Assembly: GCA_907163375.1 (NCBI GenBank)
Contig: CAJQUW010001043.1
Location: forward strand, 1,348,501 to 1,412,500
Direction: 5' to 3'
Length of the DNA stretch: 64,000 nt
From: Prostheceraeus crozeri
Lineage: Eukaryota > Platyhelminthes > Polycladida > Euryleptidae
Under the pieces are notes generated by a model, which searched no databases, was not told the origin of the DNA, and was given only the letters and a program-made list of their open reading frames with translations. Shown here in pieces: positions 10,773 through 23,289 of the stretch (positions are counted from its first letter, which is position 1; each line of letters begins with the position of its first letter). A program made the translations under genes and the position numbers.

Positions 10773-12166
10773 CAGGGTGAGTAAAAAAAACGATATCTGA
10801 ATTATGTCGAAAAATAGTCTTCAATTGCCATTGATTTTCTTCGTCCATTGATGCTCTATATCTATGGTCGCGTTCTATATCGCTTGGGCAGTATTTCTAT
10901 TATTCGTAGTTGAAATTCAAATCATGAAGTCGATAGTTGATCCATGCAAGAAATCTGGTCTAAGTTATTTGAACTTCATTCAAGGTATGGAAAGGAAAGC
11001 AAAACTTGTCGCTTGGGCAGTCGCATTCGAAAACGTTGCTGAGGCGAGGCGCAAGTTTCGCGAAAAATTTGAGGAAGAGGCACCAGTCCCTTCAACGGTT
11101 CATCGCTGGGTGAAGAGATTCCTGGTGTACGGTGACATTAACCATCGTGAGGAAGGTAGCGGTCGCCCAATATCTGCAAGCGGAGACGATATTTTCACTT
11201 CGATAAAACCGCTTGTGGAAAGTGATCCAAACATCTCAACACGCCGCCTAAGTCGCGAAGTTGGTGTATCTCAACGAAGTGTTGTTCGATGCCTACACCG
11301 AAAAGGATATCATCCGTTCAAAGCGACACATGTGTACAAGAGCTGTCTGACGATGACCACGATAGATGCCTTTGAGTTTTGTCAGTGGATAACTTCACGA
11401 CTTGAACGCCAACGGAACTTTCATCTGCTTATCGTTTTCTCTGACGAAGCAGTTTTTCATGTTAACGGATCCGTCAATAAGCACAACATTCACTACTGGA
11501 GTGCAAACAATCCTCACGTCTTCATTGAAAAGCCTCAAGATCGAAGATCAGTGACAGCGTGGGACATGATGGAAAACACAGGAGTGTTGAGCTTCGACAT
11601 CAGCTGCACAACAATGAACGGTGAACGCTACTGTGGTATTCTAAAGGATCATGTCATCCCTTTTTTTCAACGGGCTGAAAACAGACACCGATTTTATCAA
11701 CAAGATGGAGCTCCTCCGCACTGCAGTTCTGCTGCCCGCGCTATTCTCGACAGTAATCTACCTAACAGATGGATCGGTCGACCAGGACCTATCGAATGGC
11801 CTCCACGGTCTCCGGACCTCAGTACCTGCGATTTTTTCTTGTGGGGCACTTTAAGAGACTCAGTTTATGCGCGAAGTCCAAATAATACGACGGAGTTGGC
11901 CGCCTATATTCGTGAGGAGATTACAGTATTCAGTCGCGACACATGCCAAAAAGTTTACGATTCGTTTGTTCGCCGATGCAGGGTTTGTATTGAACAGGAA
12001 GGTGCTCAATTTGAGTCAGTTCTTTAGTGTGCTTTTGAGACATTTTCAGCTTATGTTTTGAGACAGTTTCAATAAATATATAAATGGATATTAATTTTTA
12101 GTAAAATGAAATACAGTTTAACTATTTCGCCTTATAATCAGATTTCGTTTTTTCTGACTCACCCTG
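10773..12166 (+). mobile_element. Tc1/mariner element, DD41D type, apparently intact
   Basis: Inverted ends are clear: the left end reads CAGGGTGAGTAAAAAAAACG and the right end, inverted, reads CAGGGTGAGTCAGAAAAAAC, with the match running for about 25-30 bp. A TA duplication flanks both ends (10771-10772 and 12167-12168). The 1.39 kb element holds one uninterrupted transposase frame. Ends that still match well and an open gene suggest recent activity. Confidence 0.9.
10987..12027 (+). CDS. DD41D mariner transposase
   Basis: Cut-and-paste transposase of the IS630-Tc1-mariner superfamily. The frame is open from 10864, but the ATG at 10987 is preferred. It starts directly before the helix-turn-helix region (MERKAKLVAWAVAFEN...VHRWVKRF) and gives 346 residues, usual for the family, whereas the upstream 41 residues are hydrophobic and unlike a transposase. 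A GSGRP AT-hook-like linker follows. Catalytic Asp residues are in FSDEAVF (near 11441), QQDGAPPH (11704-11706) and STCDFFLWG (11830-11832). The last two are separated by 41 residues, which marks the DD41D group rather than the DD34D of classical mariner. No break is seen. Confidence 0.9.
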   Translation: MERKAKLVAWAVAFENVAEARRKFREKFEEEAPVPSTVHRWVKRFLVYGDINHREEGSGRPISASGDDIFTSIKPLVESDPNISTRRLSREVGVSQRSVVRCLHRKGYHPFKATHVYKSCLTMTTIDAFEFCQWITSRLERQRNFHLLIVFSDEAVFHVNGSVNKHNIHYWSANNPHVFIEKPQDRRSVTAWDMMENTGVLSFDISCTTMNGERYCGILKDHVIPFFQRAENRHRFYQQDGAPPHCSSAARAILDSNLPNRWIGRPGPIEWPPRSPDLSTCDFFLWGTLRDSVYARSPNNTTELAAYIREEITVFSRDTCQKVYDSFVRRCRVCIEQEGAQFESVL

Positions 12167-12168
12167 TA

Positions 12169-13678
12169 GATCGGTAATACTGAATTATTAAAAAAGTCTG
12201 TCTTCTTTTGATTGACATCTAGAAATACTTTGATGTATGACAAATTCGTTGCAGTCTAAAAAAAATAGCGCAGAAACCCCGGAAAAGGCAAAATATCGGC
12301 GCAATTAGCGCTAAGCAAAAATAGCGCAGCGGTGGTCACTATGTTCACAGCTGAATTGAATCAGTTAAGCGACTTAGGCTAGAATTGAACCAACCGCTAG
12401 AACATGGACGACTGCTAATGATCATGACGAAACAAATGTAGATTAGCAGTCCTACTAGATGCTTTATTTGGGATTGATAGCAATACAATCAACATTCAGA
12501 GAGCGATTGCCATTGGAAATCGATCACGGCGTGTTGAATTTCACCTATTCTCTCACCGCAACCATAAGTTCATCTGATTGTCCATCGAGGAGTTCGTTAA
12601 TTAAAGTTGAACGTCTAAGGTCTGCTGAACTTCTTAAGCTAGTCATGATGATTGTGGAGTGCCAGTTCGACTGGGCAAAGAATATAAAGATGTCCTAGGA
12701 CTTGAACAATTTCAGTATAAAAATTCCTTAGCAGCAGTATGCTTCGCCCTACAAGGACTCGTCAGTACGGCTCCGATTGGTCCGAAATAGCTTAAGATAT
12801 CTAGAATTGCTGAACAAGCTGAACGACCGCACAACAGGCTGCTCTGCGTATATTTGTATTGACTTTGCCGTACAGCTGACACTCATAATGATTGCAGAGT
12901 CTACGGCTGCCAAGGGATTTTTGAGCTTCAATTACTTTCCTCAGAAATTATAACGAGTTTCGATACAACTGTAGTTGTGAAAAATTTGAATCGAGTTGAA
13001 TAGAAAATCAGTGTGTTCATACTAGATCAATTTATTGCTCGCTAAAATAGGATATGCACAATGCACATCTCATGCACCAGGCAAGCTAATATTACAGTGT
13101 CTCAGTTCTTCGCCAATGTATTATTTGACAACTGTGGAATTGAAAAAGAATGATTTTATCTTGACTCTTAACATGTCATATTTTTCATTGTGCTACTAAA
13201 TCCTTCTTTATAAAAAAATACACTGATGATTAAACTATGATTCACTAATCCTTTGGAAACAATCAACTGGACAAGAAAAGTTGAAAGAAGTAGGTACCAA
13301 CAAATTATCAACAGCGCATGTTAAACATGCTTGTTCATTAAATGTTCTCGTTAAATACGAACATGTGTTGAAAACACAAACAACCTCGGAGAAATTCTGG
13401 CTGTGGAATCTAATCAATTAAGGTGTCAAATCAAGTTTACATTACTATATCAGCAAAATTTGACGAGGCCAAGTAGGTGCTTTTAATACGATAAGTAGTC
13501 GAAATAAATAATCATTACTAAAACACGCTCTCAATCTGCCAACAGAGGTAAAGAATGCTACCAAATTATTTCCTATCACACGAAAGAAGTTATTTACAGC
13601 ATTAACACGAAATTTGGAAAAACTAATCAGATAAACTTAGCAACTTAAGCTATTTACGTCAGAGCAGACCACACTCAC
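12169..13678. other. Intronic/intergenic sequence left of the caspase exon
   Basis: No exon was recognised. In particular, no QACRG-coding exon that would continue the caspase was found on the minus strand. A dispersed repeat copy lies at 12730-12925; the remainder shows nothing identifiable. Confidence 0.4.
12730..12925 (+). repeat. Dispersed repeat, related to the palindrome at 56 kb
   Basis: It begins TTCGCCCTACAAGGACTCGT and ends with GTCTACGGCTGCCAAGG. Both ends match a repeat at 56027-56400 (TTCGCCCTACAAGGATTCGT and GTCTACGGCTGTCAAGG). This marks a multi-copy non-autonomous element of unknown class. Confidence 0.6.
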
Positions 13679-13854
13679 CTGAATGAAGAACAGTTTAGGC
13701 TTTCCTACAAGAGATGGACAAAAGTTCCCTTTGAATGGATTCAGAAGGTCATTTATGCTGACTGAAGCGTCGTATCCATAAACTATCCCGTCCACACCAT
13801 GACTGAGAATAACACATGCGAAACAGTCACTATTTGCATGGTTCAGATTGGCCG
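13679..13854 (-). CDS. Caspase exon with catalytic histidine
   Basis: A 176 bp exon with acceptor TTTTTAG before 13854 and donor GTGAGT after 13679. It encodes NHANSDCFACVILSHG, then DGIVYGYD, then CPSLVGKPKLFFIQ. These are the p20 core of an executioner caspase: the catalytic His lies in LSHG, and the exon stops immediately before the expected QAC(R)G pentapeptide holding the catalytic Cys. Two bases at its start complete the Ala codon begun by the exon at 29664-29892, so the phases agree. The next exon should lie to the left but is not found down to 10.1 kb. The gene probably spans the Polinton or continues beyond the window. Confidence 0.9.
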
Positions 13855-14122
13855 CTAAAAAGTAATGATGCTTGCATTAATCATAGATAACACGGTAATG
13901 CTGTAGAGGGAGTACGTTGTACTTCATGATACATGGCATGTTGTACAGGTCGTAAAACAGCATAATAGAACGTCGTCAAAACACTATGAGTGGGCCTATC
14001 TTCTTATTCATGGGTAATGAGTAATCATCATAGTGACTTTTATGATTCTCTATAATACGCACATTGGATAACATGTGCATGTATACTTCAGCAATGTATT
14101 CAAAGGTTTTGCAAATTATCTA

Positions 14123-15174
14123 TAGGGTGGTTTAGGGGAAATGCGACCTGATCAAGGCTAATTTGTTTATGTCGAACAATGGTGCTGTCATCACCGATTC
14201 AAACTAATCGATAATTTCAAGATTTTATTTTCACGGATTGAGGATTTCAGGCGTGAAGCTGTTTCGATCATAGAACAGCAGGTTTCTGTTACATTGGCCG
14301 TCGAAGTGAGTAACTTTTAAGGTCGCTTTTATCCCGTAATTGGGGCAATTGCGACATGGCCTGGGGTAGTTGTGAAAAGTAAGTTTTTCATATAAATGAC
14401 GCGAATTAGATCTCGGGTTGTAATTCGGGAGTGTCTGAAAATTTTTGTGACAGTACAGACGATCTATTATCAAGAATAGAAGAATGCAATAAAGACGATC
14501 CAACAAATTGCATCAATGGTAGCATGGATGTTGAAGACTTACATCCTTCAATTAACGTTGAATTCTCAGCAGAAAAACGTTCTGAACTGTTTGAGCGAAG
14601 TGAAACCACATTCAATGATGTTAATTCGGATGAAGTATCATTATTCCTGGCATTCTATGGTAAAAGGATTGAGTTTGAGCGAAAGGTATTTCAGAGTTTT
14701 ACCAAATAGTGGTGCAGGGAGAAAATGAATAAGAAAAATGCTAACGTAGTAAAAGCTGGACGAAGTCAAACCGTGAACCAAAGGAAAAAAACAGGACATA
14801 TGGTTATTCTATAAAGCGATGAACTGGAACAGAATTGAAAGACAGATGTAAAAGAAGAGGAACTGATGCGGTACTAAATACGACGCTGTGTTCTTTGCAC
14901 AACCTACTCAAGGAAGTGAATTAGCCAAATCTTGCGGTGAAATCTTTCAAAAGTCAAACCTCAAATAAAAGTACCAGAACATTCAGGAAAATCAATGTGT
15001 CAACTTATATCTTCATCAAATCCTTTCCATGAACTGCGTCCCAACTTCAATTGCTACATTTGCAGGAGAAATAGTGAAAACAAAAGGCAAATTTGCCAAA
15101 TCAGAGATTGTGTCTATGAAAAGCTCGACATAAACAAACTAGCCTTAATCAGGTCGAACTTCCCCCAACCAACT
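14123..15174. mobile_element. Degenerate Tc1/mariner- or pogo-like TIR element
   Basis: The left end carries GGGGAAATGCGACCTGATCA and the right end, inverted, carries GGGGGAAGTTCGACCTGATT. Similarity runs about 45 bp inward on both sides to a shared TTTGTTTATGTCGA. TA dinucleotides lie at both borders. Internal sequence has short open stretches on the plus strand (14431-14709 and 14995-15189) that look like transposase remnants, but no catalytic motif is recognised. The TA target and TIR style suggest the IS630-Tc1-mariner superfamily. Confidence 0.6.
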
Positions 15175-15176
15175 TA

Positions 15177-17373
15177 TGTGAAATTTTGATAAAGGAAAAT
15201 TAAATTGATTTATCTTTCGATGCATAATTATCTTTTTTTACTTTTTTCAAAATATAGACCTACTTCGGCGAACCGCCCTTCTCAATCAGATTTTTATTTT
15301 ACAATGATCTCATCCAACAAAGACATCAAATCAGTAATGTCTAATATTGAAGACATCATGGGTGAATGGGGAAAGATAGTAAAGTCAACATAGCACATTT
15401 CTGTGTAAACTGGTCACAATATGTACACTTTCATACACCCTCACAATGTTGTAGAGTTAACGCTGGTGAATCTGATTGGTTCCATTCTGTTTTGTCATCA
15501 ATCAGTTTAATCTTCGTTCATTTTTACTTCTAATAAGTAGGCCTAGGGTCTCTGCCATTTGCCTTTCCATTGCGTTATTATGATGCACTTCTGTAACGCT
15601 CATGTTGAAGTTTTGTTCAATTCCTTCATGCTGGTTTTTGCAGAGTCTACATAACAGTAGAAACACCCTATGTGAATTATATGAATATATTTAAAAAAAA
15701 TCTATTAATCAAATGAAAATGAAATATTCTATGATCGCTAAAAAGTACAGCAAATGAACTTTTCTACCTTAATTACAATCTCTCGGATTTCATTAACAGC
15801 TGATGGGCTGCAAAGTAAAATCTGTGATTGAATGTGCAAGCCTCTTTCAAAAAACTGACTATTTTCAAAACCCTTGGGCTTAAGAATGCTTTGAATAGCA
15901 TCGTGTCTTCAATAGGGCAAACGTAGGATAAACGGCTTGTTTCCTTCAATCCTTCAAAACTCACGAGCCCTCTGTACTCGAATTTTCAGTTCTTCAATCG
16001 AAACTGTGAAAAAGGCTTAAAGTACGCAACATCACTGAAAAAGAAAGTTTCTCATATCTTTGAGCTGAGGAGGATTCGGATTTCGTTTCATTAACGCCAA
16101 TTTGATTTCTTGATGTAGGACTATACATGTCCACTTTTAAGTCAGTGAGGTCCCTGACTTCATATTTGTTACTGTCTCTATCAATTCATACAGTAAATAT
16201 ACACGCGCAATGTAGACATAATAATGGGGCAGGTTTTAATGAAATAGTACACATAACTTTGTCAAGTACCAATTACGTCTCATCGTTGAAATTTCGAAGA
16301 GATCAAACATTTCCTGAATGATTTGAACAGGTCTTTTCAACTACCGGCATTGAAAAACTTAAATGCTACAACCTAAAGCTCTGAGTTATTTACGTTTCAG
16401 TGAATCCCACATATTCTGCAGGCCCAGCATATCATTGTAGCTCCGATATCTAGACATGACATAATTTCACGCAACCCGCAGACAAGCTTCCCCCACGCGA
16501 TCCCTCATTAGACCGACAAATTGGGCATAGTTCTACTTATTCTCAAAAGGGCTGAAGAAATCATCATAATACGTGCCCAAGTGGGAGTTAATCCCAAAAA
16601 CATCCTACATGAAATAAAAGCAGCTGCGACTCTCAATCTGCCAAAATGAAATTAGGGGCCTAGATAAATTCCCCCATAACATTATCGCGGAAAATATTTG
16701 CTTGATCATGCAAAATCATGAAATTTGGAAATGGTTACATGTACGAATAACTATTTCAAAATTTCATGATTGTGTGATCGCTGGAACTTAACAGTGATCT
16801 AAAAATAAACAATACAAACCTATGACAGGCATACCAGCAAGTAAACTGATATTGAAAAGGAACGCAGTTCGGAATATATGTTTATGATTTCATTGTACAG
16901 AAGCACAAACAATGAACAAGAAATAATTGAATAATATCTGAACAATAATAATTGAAATGATTGAATACTCGTATATCAAGAAGATGTCATGTTCTCAGGG
17001 TGGGGTCCACTCACTCTGAGCATAGGGCCGAATCATATTTTCAGAATCGGCCCCATCATGTCACCATGGGGCCTCCCATTTCTATGAGTTTATATTATCT
17101 AGTCAGGACTCTGGAGCCCTTTCTTGCTCTGTGATAGCTGCAAAGTCATATACGCCTAGATGTTGTTCACGCAGATTTATAAATTACTTTGCAACACTCT
17201 TCTCTAATAAAATTGAGATCCGGGTACCAATTTAGCTCGGCATGCACACTCATTGAAAGAGAAAATCTTTGACAATCATTTGAGAATGTCTTCAGTAAGT
17301 AGGCCTAACTGAATGATATTGGCAAGACAATGAATTTCGTGCAAATCGAAGAATTCGTCACAATTATCTAGGG
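15177..17373. other. Caspase intron sequence without recognised features
   Basis: No exon, TIR pair or repeat was recognised. Two TAGGCCTA octamers occur here (15538 and 17300). Confidence 0.35.
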
Positions 17374-17829
17374 CAGTGGTGGGCAACCAAGTTGGGATAG
17401 AGAGTCACAAGAAGTGGACCGCGGCCACCAATTTTAAAAGGCAGAAATATGCATGTTGAAAATTCCTTGATTGAGCACTTTTGAGCGTAGGCCTACTTTT
17501 AGATACTGTTGCACTATACGAAGTGACAATACATGATATAATTGTATAAAGTGAATATATCAGGGCTGCCACTCTTATCAAAAATAAAAACCGGAAAGTC
17601 AAATCGGAATGGGCCCCCTAAATTACGTAGTCGTGGGCCCCTCAAAGTAAGAAACTTACGATCATTCGATATCACACAACCCGGTAAGTTTTGAAAGCGT
17701 TCAAGCAGAAGTTGGGTCTGTTCTAATAAAGATGCTTCTGAATCCCCACAGGTAACAAGTAAATGTATGAAATTATTAATGATGCTTATTCAATCATCAG
17801 TTTCAACTAGGTGCACTAGAATACATGAC

Positions 17830-18760
17830 TCGAACAGCTACTATTTTTGGAAGAACCGTTTTCGAAGGTTAGACAGAGTGTGCTACAAAGACCCCACTAC
17901 TACCTGCCCCCAATGCAAAATCAGTATGAAGTTATTGAACGATTGACGATTTCAGTTCGATATAAAGACTGCATCTTATCGAATAATCTGTATGTAGGCT
18001 TATGGATGATTTTACGTAACTGTTTCCAAGACAACTTTCTTCATTTCGTTCAAACATTTTACATTCAAATTTATAATGCACTATTCTCGTACAGCTTTGC
18101 CATTTTCTATTAATCGTGCCATGAAGTCACACGGTGCAAGATCCCGTCTTTATTGTGAAGAATTTTCATGAAACCACTTGGAAATTGCTGTTTAGCTGTT
18201 CGATGCTTGGAAGACTGCTTCAGAAGAGCGGTCTGGTCACAGCAAATATCTTCATACAAAATTCTTGGTCAGCGCGGTCTAAATGCTTGGGCAGGTATTA
18301 CCATAAGCCATTTTCTTTGGGAGAGCCATTATTCTTTCGAGAAATCGAGAATGTGTGGTAAATTCTTCTTTTCTATGCTGTATAAAATATACCGAATGTC
18401 ATGGAGGATAGGAATATCTTCATGCAGGATGGAATGCCAGCGCACTACTACAGACCCATCGCAAATTAATTGAACAGCAATTTTCCTAAATCTTGGATTG
18501 ACCTCAATGGGAGCCTTTGGAATGGCTTCCGATAGCACCGGATTCAATCACTTGTGACTTTTTTCTTTTGGGCACGTTAAAGAAATGGTGCATTAGGTTG
18601 AACTGGAAAACAAAGCTTTGTACCGTTTTCTACAGATAGACGAGCGATTGCGCAGAGATATGCTCTTGCGCTGTTGACCGAAGAATTAGATTGCGTTCGG
18701 GAAAATGGTGAGCAAGTAGAAAATAAATGTTATATTGGTACTCGTGTTAGCAACTGTTTT
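17830..18760 (+). pseudogene. Decayed mariner-type transposase inside the inner hAT
   Basis: Fragments in more than one frame. Near 18270 is a LNAWAGIT block (compare the superfamily's W.GI stretch). Near 18420-18450 is IFMQDGMPAHYY, which carries the second catalytic Asp. Near 18510-18580 is EWLPIAPDSITCDFFLLGTLKK, with the third Asp region. The element is heavily decayed with several stops and shifts. It is related in style to the intact DD41D copy at 10.8 kb but far older. No inverted ends were found for it. Confidence 0.65.
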
Positions 18761-19259
18761 CCCTTGAATCATAATTAACTTACAGAAATTAATCATTGAG
18801 TCGCTAATTGCTATTGTATCAACAACTTTGAAATGATCACTGAGAATCCACCACGTTTGTTAAACAAAATAATTTTGATTCAATGTCACACAGAATAAAT
18901 TAACGACTAAACACTATCACATTTGCTCAATATGAGAAAGCGAAGCTCTAGATTGTGTCCAAATATACACATTACAGAGGACATACACTTCAATATGCTA
19001 TTCAATCTGAAATGAGATGAGAGCAATATTTGATACAATCCATTACGGGAAGTACTAACGTTTCTGGATTTTTATCCGTCATCAGTTCAGTATGCCTGTA
19101 AAGAATCAGTAACTCACATGCAAACAAATCATCATCCGAAATACAGGCATCTACAATTAATGAAATGCATGCAGTTAAAATCTCATTCTGTAGAGTTCGC
19201 CTCCAAAATTTTAAATTTTCAAACATCAATGCAAATAACTAATTCGTGTTTGTTCTTCA

Positions 19260-19415
19260 TGCAGGAAGATGAGCTGCCGGATTTCCAAATACATCCACCT
19301 GCCGATGGGTCTGTGGAGTGAGTTGCTGATTTACTGCAAGGATGGCGGCTAAAAAGTCAAAAACGCCTGCAGTTCAGCCTGAAGAAGCTTCATCGGTACT
19401 TGTAGCTCCGGTAAT
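19260..19415 (+). other. Possible first exon within the inner hAT
   Basis: A CTTCATGCAG acceptor-like site is followed at 19345 by ATGGCGGCTAAAAAG. This opens a 23-codon frame (MAAKKSKTPAVQPEEAS...) that ends at CCG|GTAATG, a passable donor. It could be the start of a transposase or captured gene, but no following exon was recognised. Confidence 0.2.
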
Positions 19416-19979
19416 GATTTAAATCAAACCTTGGTCCCATCTCTTGTAGGCCTACTTCAAACAATGAAAAACAATTACATCTAAGAACAACTTTTGGCTT
19501 TCAAACAAAATTATGACAACTATTTGATAAAGGTTGAGCCATCATGGCATAAGTAAACGCAAAATCAGTACGAAAAGAAATCATCATCACTTCTGCAATT
19601 GTTTGAGAGATTTCAATTTTCGGTGGTGTCTTCACCGAAATTTAGCCGCTTTAGCAACAAGTGATCGTACAAAATATTCTTTCGTCACTCCCTCGTGTTC
19701 CCGAAACTTTTTAGTAGATTTTTTTGGCAGACGCTTCTTGAAAGACACGTTTTGGAGAACATCAAAGCAATCAGAACTCAATTCATAATAGACTCCATAA
19801 TTACGCATTACATCTTTTTCGTCAAGCATTCCTACCTAAATTTATTTCTTATTTCAAAACCTTGATTACTAGCGTTTCGTCCAGTTTCTTAGGATTGACG
19901 AAAGGATCACTTACTTCTTTGTAGAAGAATCTTCTGCTCAAGAGTCAAGCGGATTTTTAGAAAGAATCTGCTTTGAATC

Positions 19980-20510
19980 TGATCACCCTTAAAAATTGCA
20001 GGGTCTTTAAGGTCACCTGACCTTTCGTCTATCTGCATAGCCCCGTTCACAATTTTAAAGAGTCTTCCATAATCTAAAAAGGCCCCACATGCTCTTATCT
20101 TTAAGGGTGCCCGTCTCAATCCTATAGGCCTTTACAATCTCAAGAGGTCTATTCATATCTAAAAAGAGCTCTTCAAAAACAAAAACAGTTGCCGTTCACA
20201 ATCTCAAAGGACTGCTTCACAAAATTTAATGGGTCCCTTTCAAAATCTAAATATGGTACCTTCACGATCTTAAAGCGGCCCCTTCGCAGTCTCAAAAGGG
20301 CCCCTCATGATCTTAAAATGGGCCCCTCGCAGTCTCAAAAGAGACCCTCATGATCTTAAAGGGTACCCTTCGCAGTCTCAAAAGGGCCCCCTCACGATCT
20401 TGAAGTACACCTTCGCAGTTTAAAAAGGACCCCCTCACGATCTTGAAGGGGCCCCTTAGCAATCTCAAAAGGCCCTCTTCAAAATCTAAAATATTTGTTC
20501 TCTAGCGAAA
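19980..20510. repeat. GC-rich minisatellite in the inner hAT
   Basis: Imperfect tandem units of about 36-40 bp built from two alternating halves, CGCAGTCTCAAAAGGGCCC and CTCACGATCTTAAAGGGGCC. At least six clear units lie between 20250 and 20480, with more degenerate ones to the left. Confidence 0.75.
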
Positions 20511-21455
20511 CTACTAAGTATATTCTAAAAATAAACAGGAAATCCGGTTTAAACCGGAAGAGTGGCAGCCCTGATATATGCAGCAGCATTGTATCCAACT
20601 AAGCTGTTGTCCTTCAAGGGATTATATTTTGCATTCTAAGATCTATAAGAAAAAAATGTGAATAGGTCAAACTAATTGTAGTAAAACTCTTTGTGAAATA
20701 AAATGATGGTAAGATGACCTAATTGGTAATATGATTACCTTATTTCATCGAAAAATGACTGTCCATAGGGCCTTACTGCGGACTAAATAATATAAATGAA
20801 GATCTATAATAGCCTACATCTACCCGCCTAGATGCTGCATGATGTAAAATAACATAAATAAAAACTATGTGTACTCAAATGTTTATCCTGCGTCACTCAA
20901 ACATAAACGGCTTCCGAAAACCAAGCATGGGCTGCCTAACGATACTCGTGCGATAATGGCCATTATGACTTCCAAGCTGTTACGGAAATGCGTTTTTTCT
21001 ACTTCACTCTTTTTTTAAAACTTTGTCCAATTACTTGGCAATAAACTTGGTTGAATTTTCGAATTTTTGATACCTTTCTGGTAAAACATATCTAGGCAAA
21101 TTGCAACGTTGTTTAGTACGTGGTGAAACATTCTAAACATGGTATCGAACACAATGTGACTTAGCACTCACACAGTTGATGGCTCTGTCAATGCCGTACC
21201 TTCATACCGGGAAGATATTGATAGAGAATAGAATATGGCTTGACAATTCGAATGAAAAATTTTGTGCTAACATATTCCTCAATAATTAGCTTTTGCAAAT
21301 TCTAAAGATCAAACTCAAGACTAGACATACCCTTTACACTCGGAATGGGCCATTTTCACATCACCGATTCAAATAATGTCTGCGTGCCATTTTGGATATG
21401 AGAAGCGGTGGCGGGCCACCCACCATGGCCGCAGGCCACGCGTTGCCCACCACTG

Positions 21456-22034
21456 GTTTGGACCTACATTATCCACTGAACAATGTATGCAATAACAATT
21501 CAAATGTGATAGTAGCAGTCAACGAAAGGTGAGAAACAATAGAGTAGCTAACGGATTTCGGAATACAAGCCTGATATACAGAATGTTTGATGTTATTAGT
21601 GAATGCTAACGCATCAACACTTCTATTTGCGACACATTATTCAGTATCATCAAAATACTATATCTATTATTTTATGAAACGATGCTTGACACAAATATTC
21701 AAATGCATGTCATTTAATTTTGACATAGAGTTCGATATGAAGAGCGAAAGCAGTTAATCCGGATGTAGTTCAATCAGTGTTGGTAAAACACCCAACCCTA
21801 TTTAAAGAGCCCATGGATTTTCTAAATAGGTGGGCCCATAGAGTAAGGATATATAGGTAGAGTGTCGACCAGCGTTTTTTTAAAGATCTTCCGCATGGGA
21901 AAACTTCCAGTGCGGTGAGATGGATGTCCAGTGCGGTTATATGGTGATACGATGTGATGAACATTTTGAAGGTTTTCTCGAGGATGAAGAACGTCATTTT
22001 TGGTTATGATAGCACACCGTGTCCTTCCCGTCCG
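21456..22034. other. Caspase intron sequence without recognised features
   Basis: No exon, element end or repeat was recognised here. Confidence 0.35.
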
Positions 22035-22470
22035 GAAAAATGAACAGTATGATCATACGCATGAAATAAGTTCAACCATACGCATGATCATACGTACGAA
22101 ATCTTAAAAAATCATACGGATGATCATGCGCATGAAAAGTATTAGTCAGAGATTTGTGGAATTATACATACGTATGAAAGGAAAAAAATTAAGACGCTTT
22201 CATAGAAAAACATACCTTTTCTTACATATGATCATACGTATGTTTGGGGTATGATCATAAGTATGCCATACGTATGTAACAAAATTCATATGCATGATCA
22301 TGCGTGTGATTATAAAAAATGCGTATGTACATTTTTAATGTCACAGTATGATCATATGTATGAACATTGAACATACATGAAATAAGGAACTTTTTATGAG
22401 AACATACGTATGATTTAATAATAAACATACGCATAATACGCAGAGAATCATACGTGTACTTCTCTAATTG
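22035..22470. repeat. Palindromic CATACGTATGATCATACG microrepeats, left cluster
   Basis: About twenty overlapping variants of GATCATACGTATGA and CATACG/CGTATG, irregularly spaced, many self-complementary. The same motif resumes at 26030-26200, on the far side of a hAT insertion. Confidence 0.8.
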
Positions 22471-23289
22471 ACTTAGGCTAAACATCATGCATGATGTTTC
22501 TGCATGCTTGCGCGATTATTGCGCTACCTTTAGTTTGCTTTTGTATCATTGTGATATCTTTTCGTCTCATCTCGCTTTCCATAACATCTCTAAATTCTTC
22601 CATTTACATCCTATCTCTCACAGCTTCTATCGTTTTCGCTGCTCAACTTCGTTCCTCTTCCCATGAATCTCAGCTGTCTCATCTCGATCGCTCTCATCTT
22701 CCACTTTCAACACCCATGTCTCACAACCGGACAGCATTACTGGCCTACATGACACTAGCAACTACGATACCCTGAAATATGAATGATCATAAGTAATGAT
22801 TCTTCCTAGATTCGCAGAAAGCCAACCAAACCCTTATCCTTTCCGTAAATTGTCATAATGAACATACTTTCAAAATCATACAATCCACAGATAGAATAGG
22901 CTGGTAATTGTCAACAGCTTTCCTTTATAATGACGGTTAATGACCGCTAAAACAAAACTGAGCATGCACCTTTCAAAAAATATCATGAAGCCTACGAAGA
23001 GATATGATATCAACAGCCATACATCTCCGTTCTTCATACACCACATCTTCATATGCATGTTCACATATGTTCATAGATATGTTAATGACAGGGTTGCCAA
23101 ACTCGTCCAGAAAAAAATCCGGACGCTCTAATGTTATATCATCAGAGTAAATATAAACATTAATTGCCTTCTATACTTAACTGTGAATGGAAAATAATCA
23201 TTATGCGTAAGATTGTCATCAATATCATGCGCATCTCTTTCCCTCGTCTTTCATAAATGACAGGTGATTTTGAATGAAAAATCGCAGCT

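Larger units (their letters stand above)
17561..20573. mobile_element. Inner hAT-type element, 3.0 kb, 6 bp target duplication
   Basis: The left end reads CAGGGCTGCCACTCTT and the right end, inverted, reads the same 16 bases. Both ends continue into sequence with AAACCGG. ATATAT flanks both sides (17555-17560 and 20574-20579). No hAT transposase is recognisable inside. It carries a mariner-type remnant and a GC-rich minisatellite. The terminal CAGGGYTGCC and 6 bp duplication are shared with the hAT at 23089, which suggests one subfamily. Confidence 0.75.
17374..21455. mobile_element. Outer hAT-type element with nested insertion
   Basis: The ends are CAGTGGTGGGCAAC and its exact inverse GTTGCCCACCACTG, with GC-rich GCGGCC-containing subterminal sequence on both sides. 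This fits a hAT terminus. The 8 bp flanks do not match, so the target duplication has decayed or the pairing is accidental. Almost all of the interior is taken up by a second element (17561-20573). Confidence 0.55.

Noticed and set aside
10096-13678. Search for the caspase catalytic-Cys exon (QACRG)
   Set aside because: No minus-strand exon with this motif and splice sites was found; not annotated.
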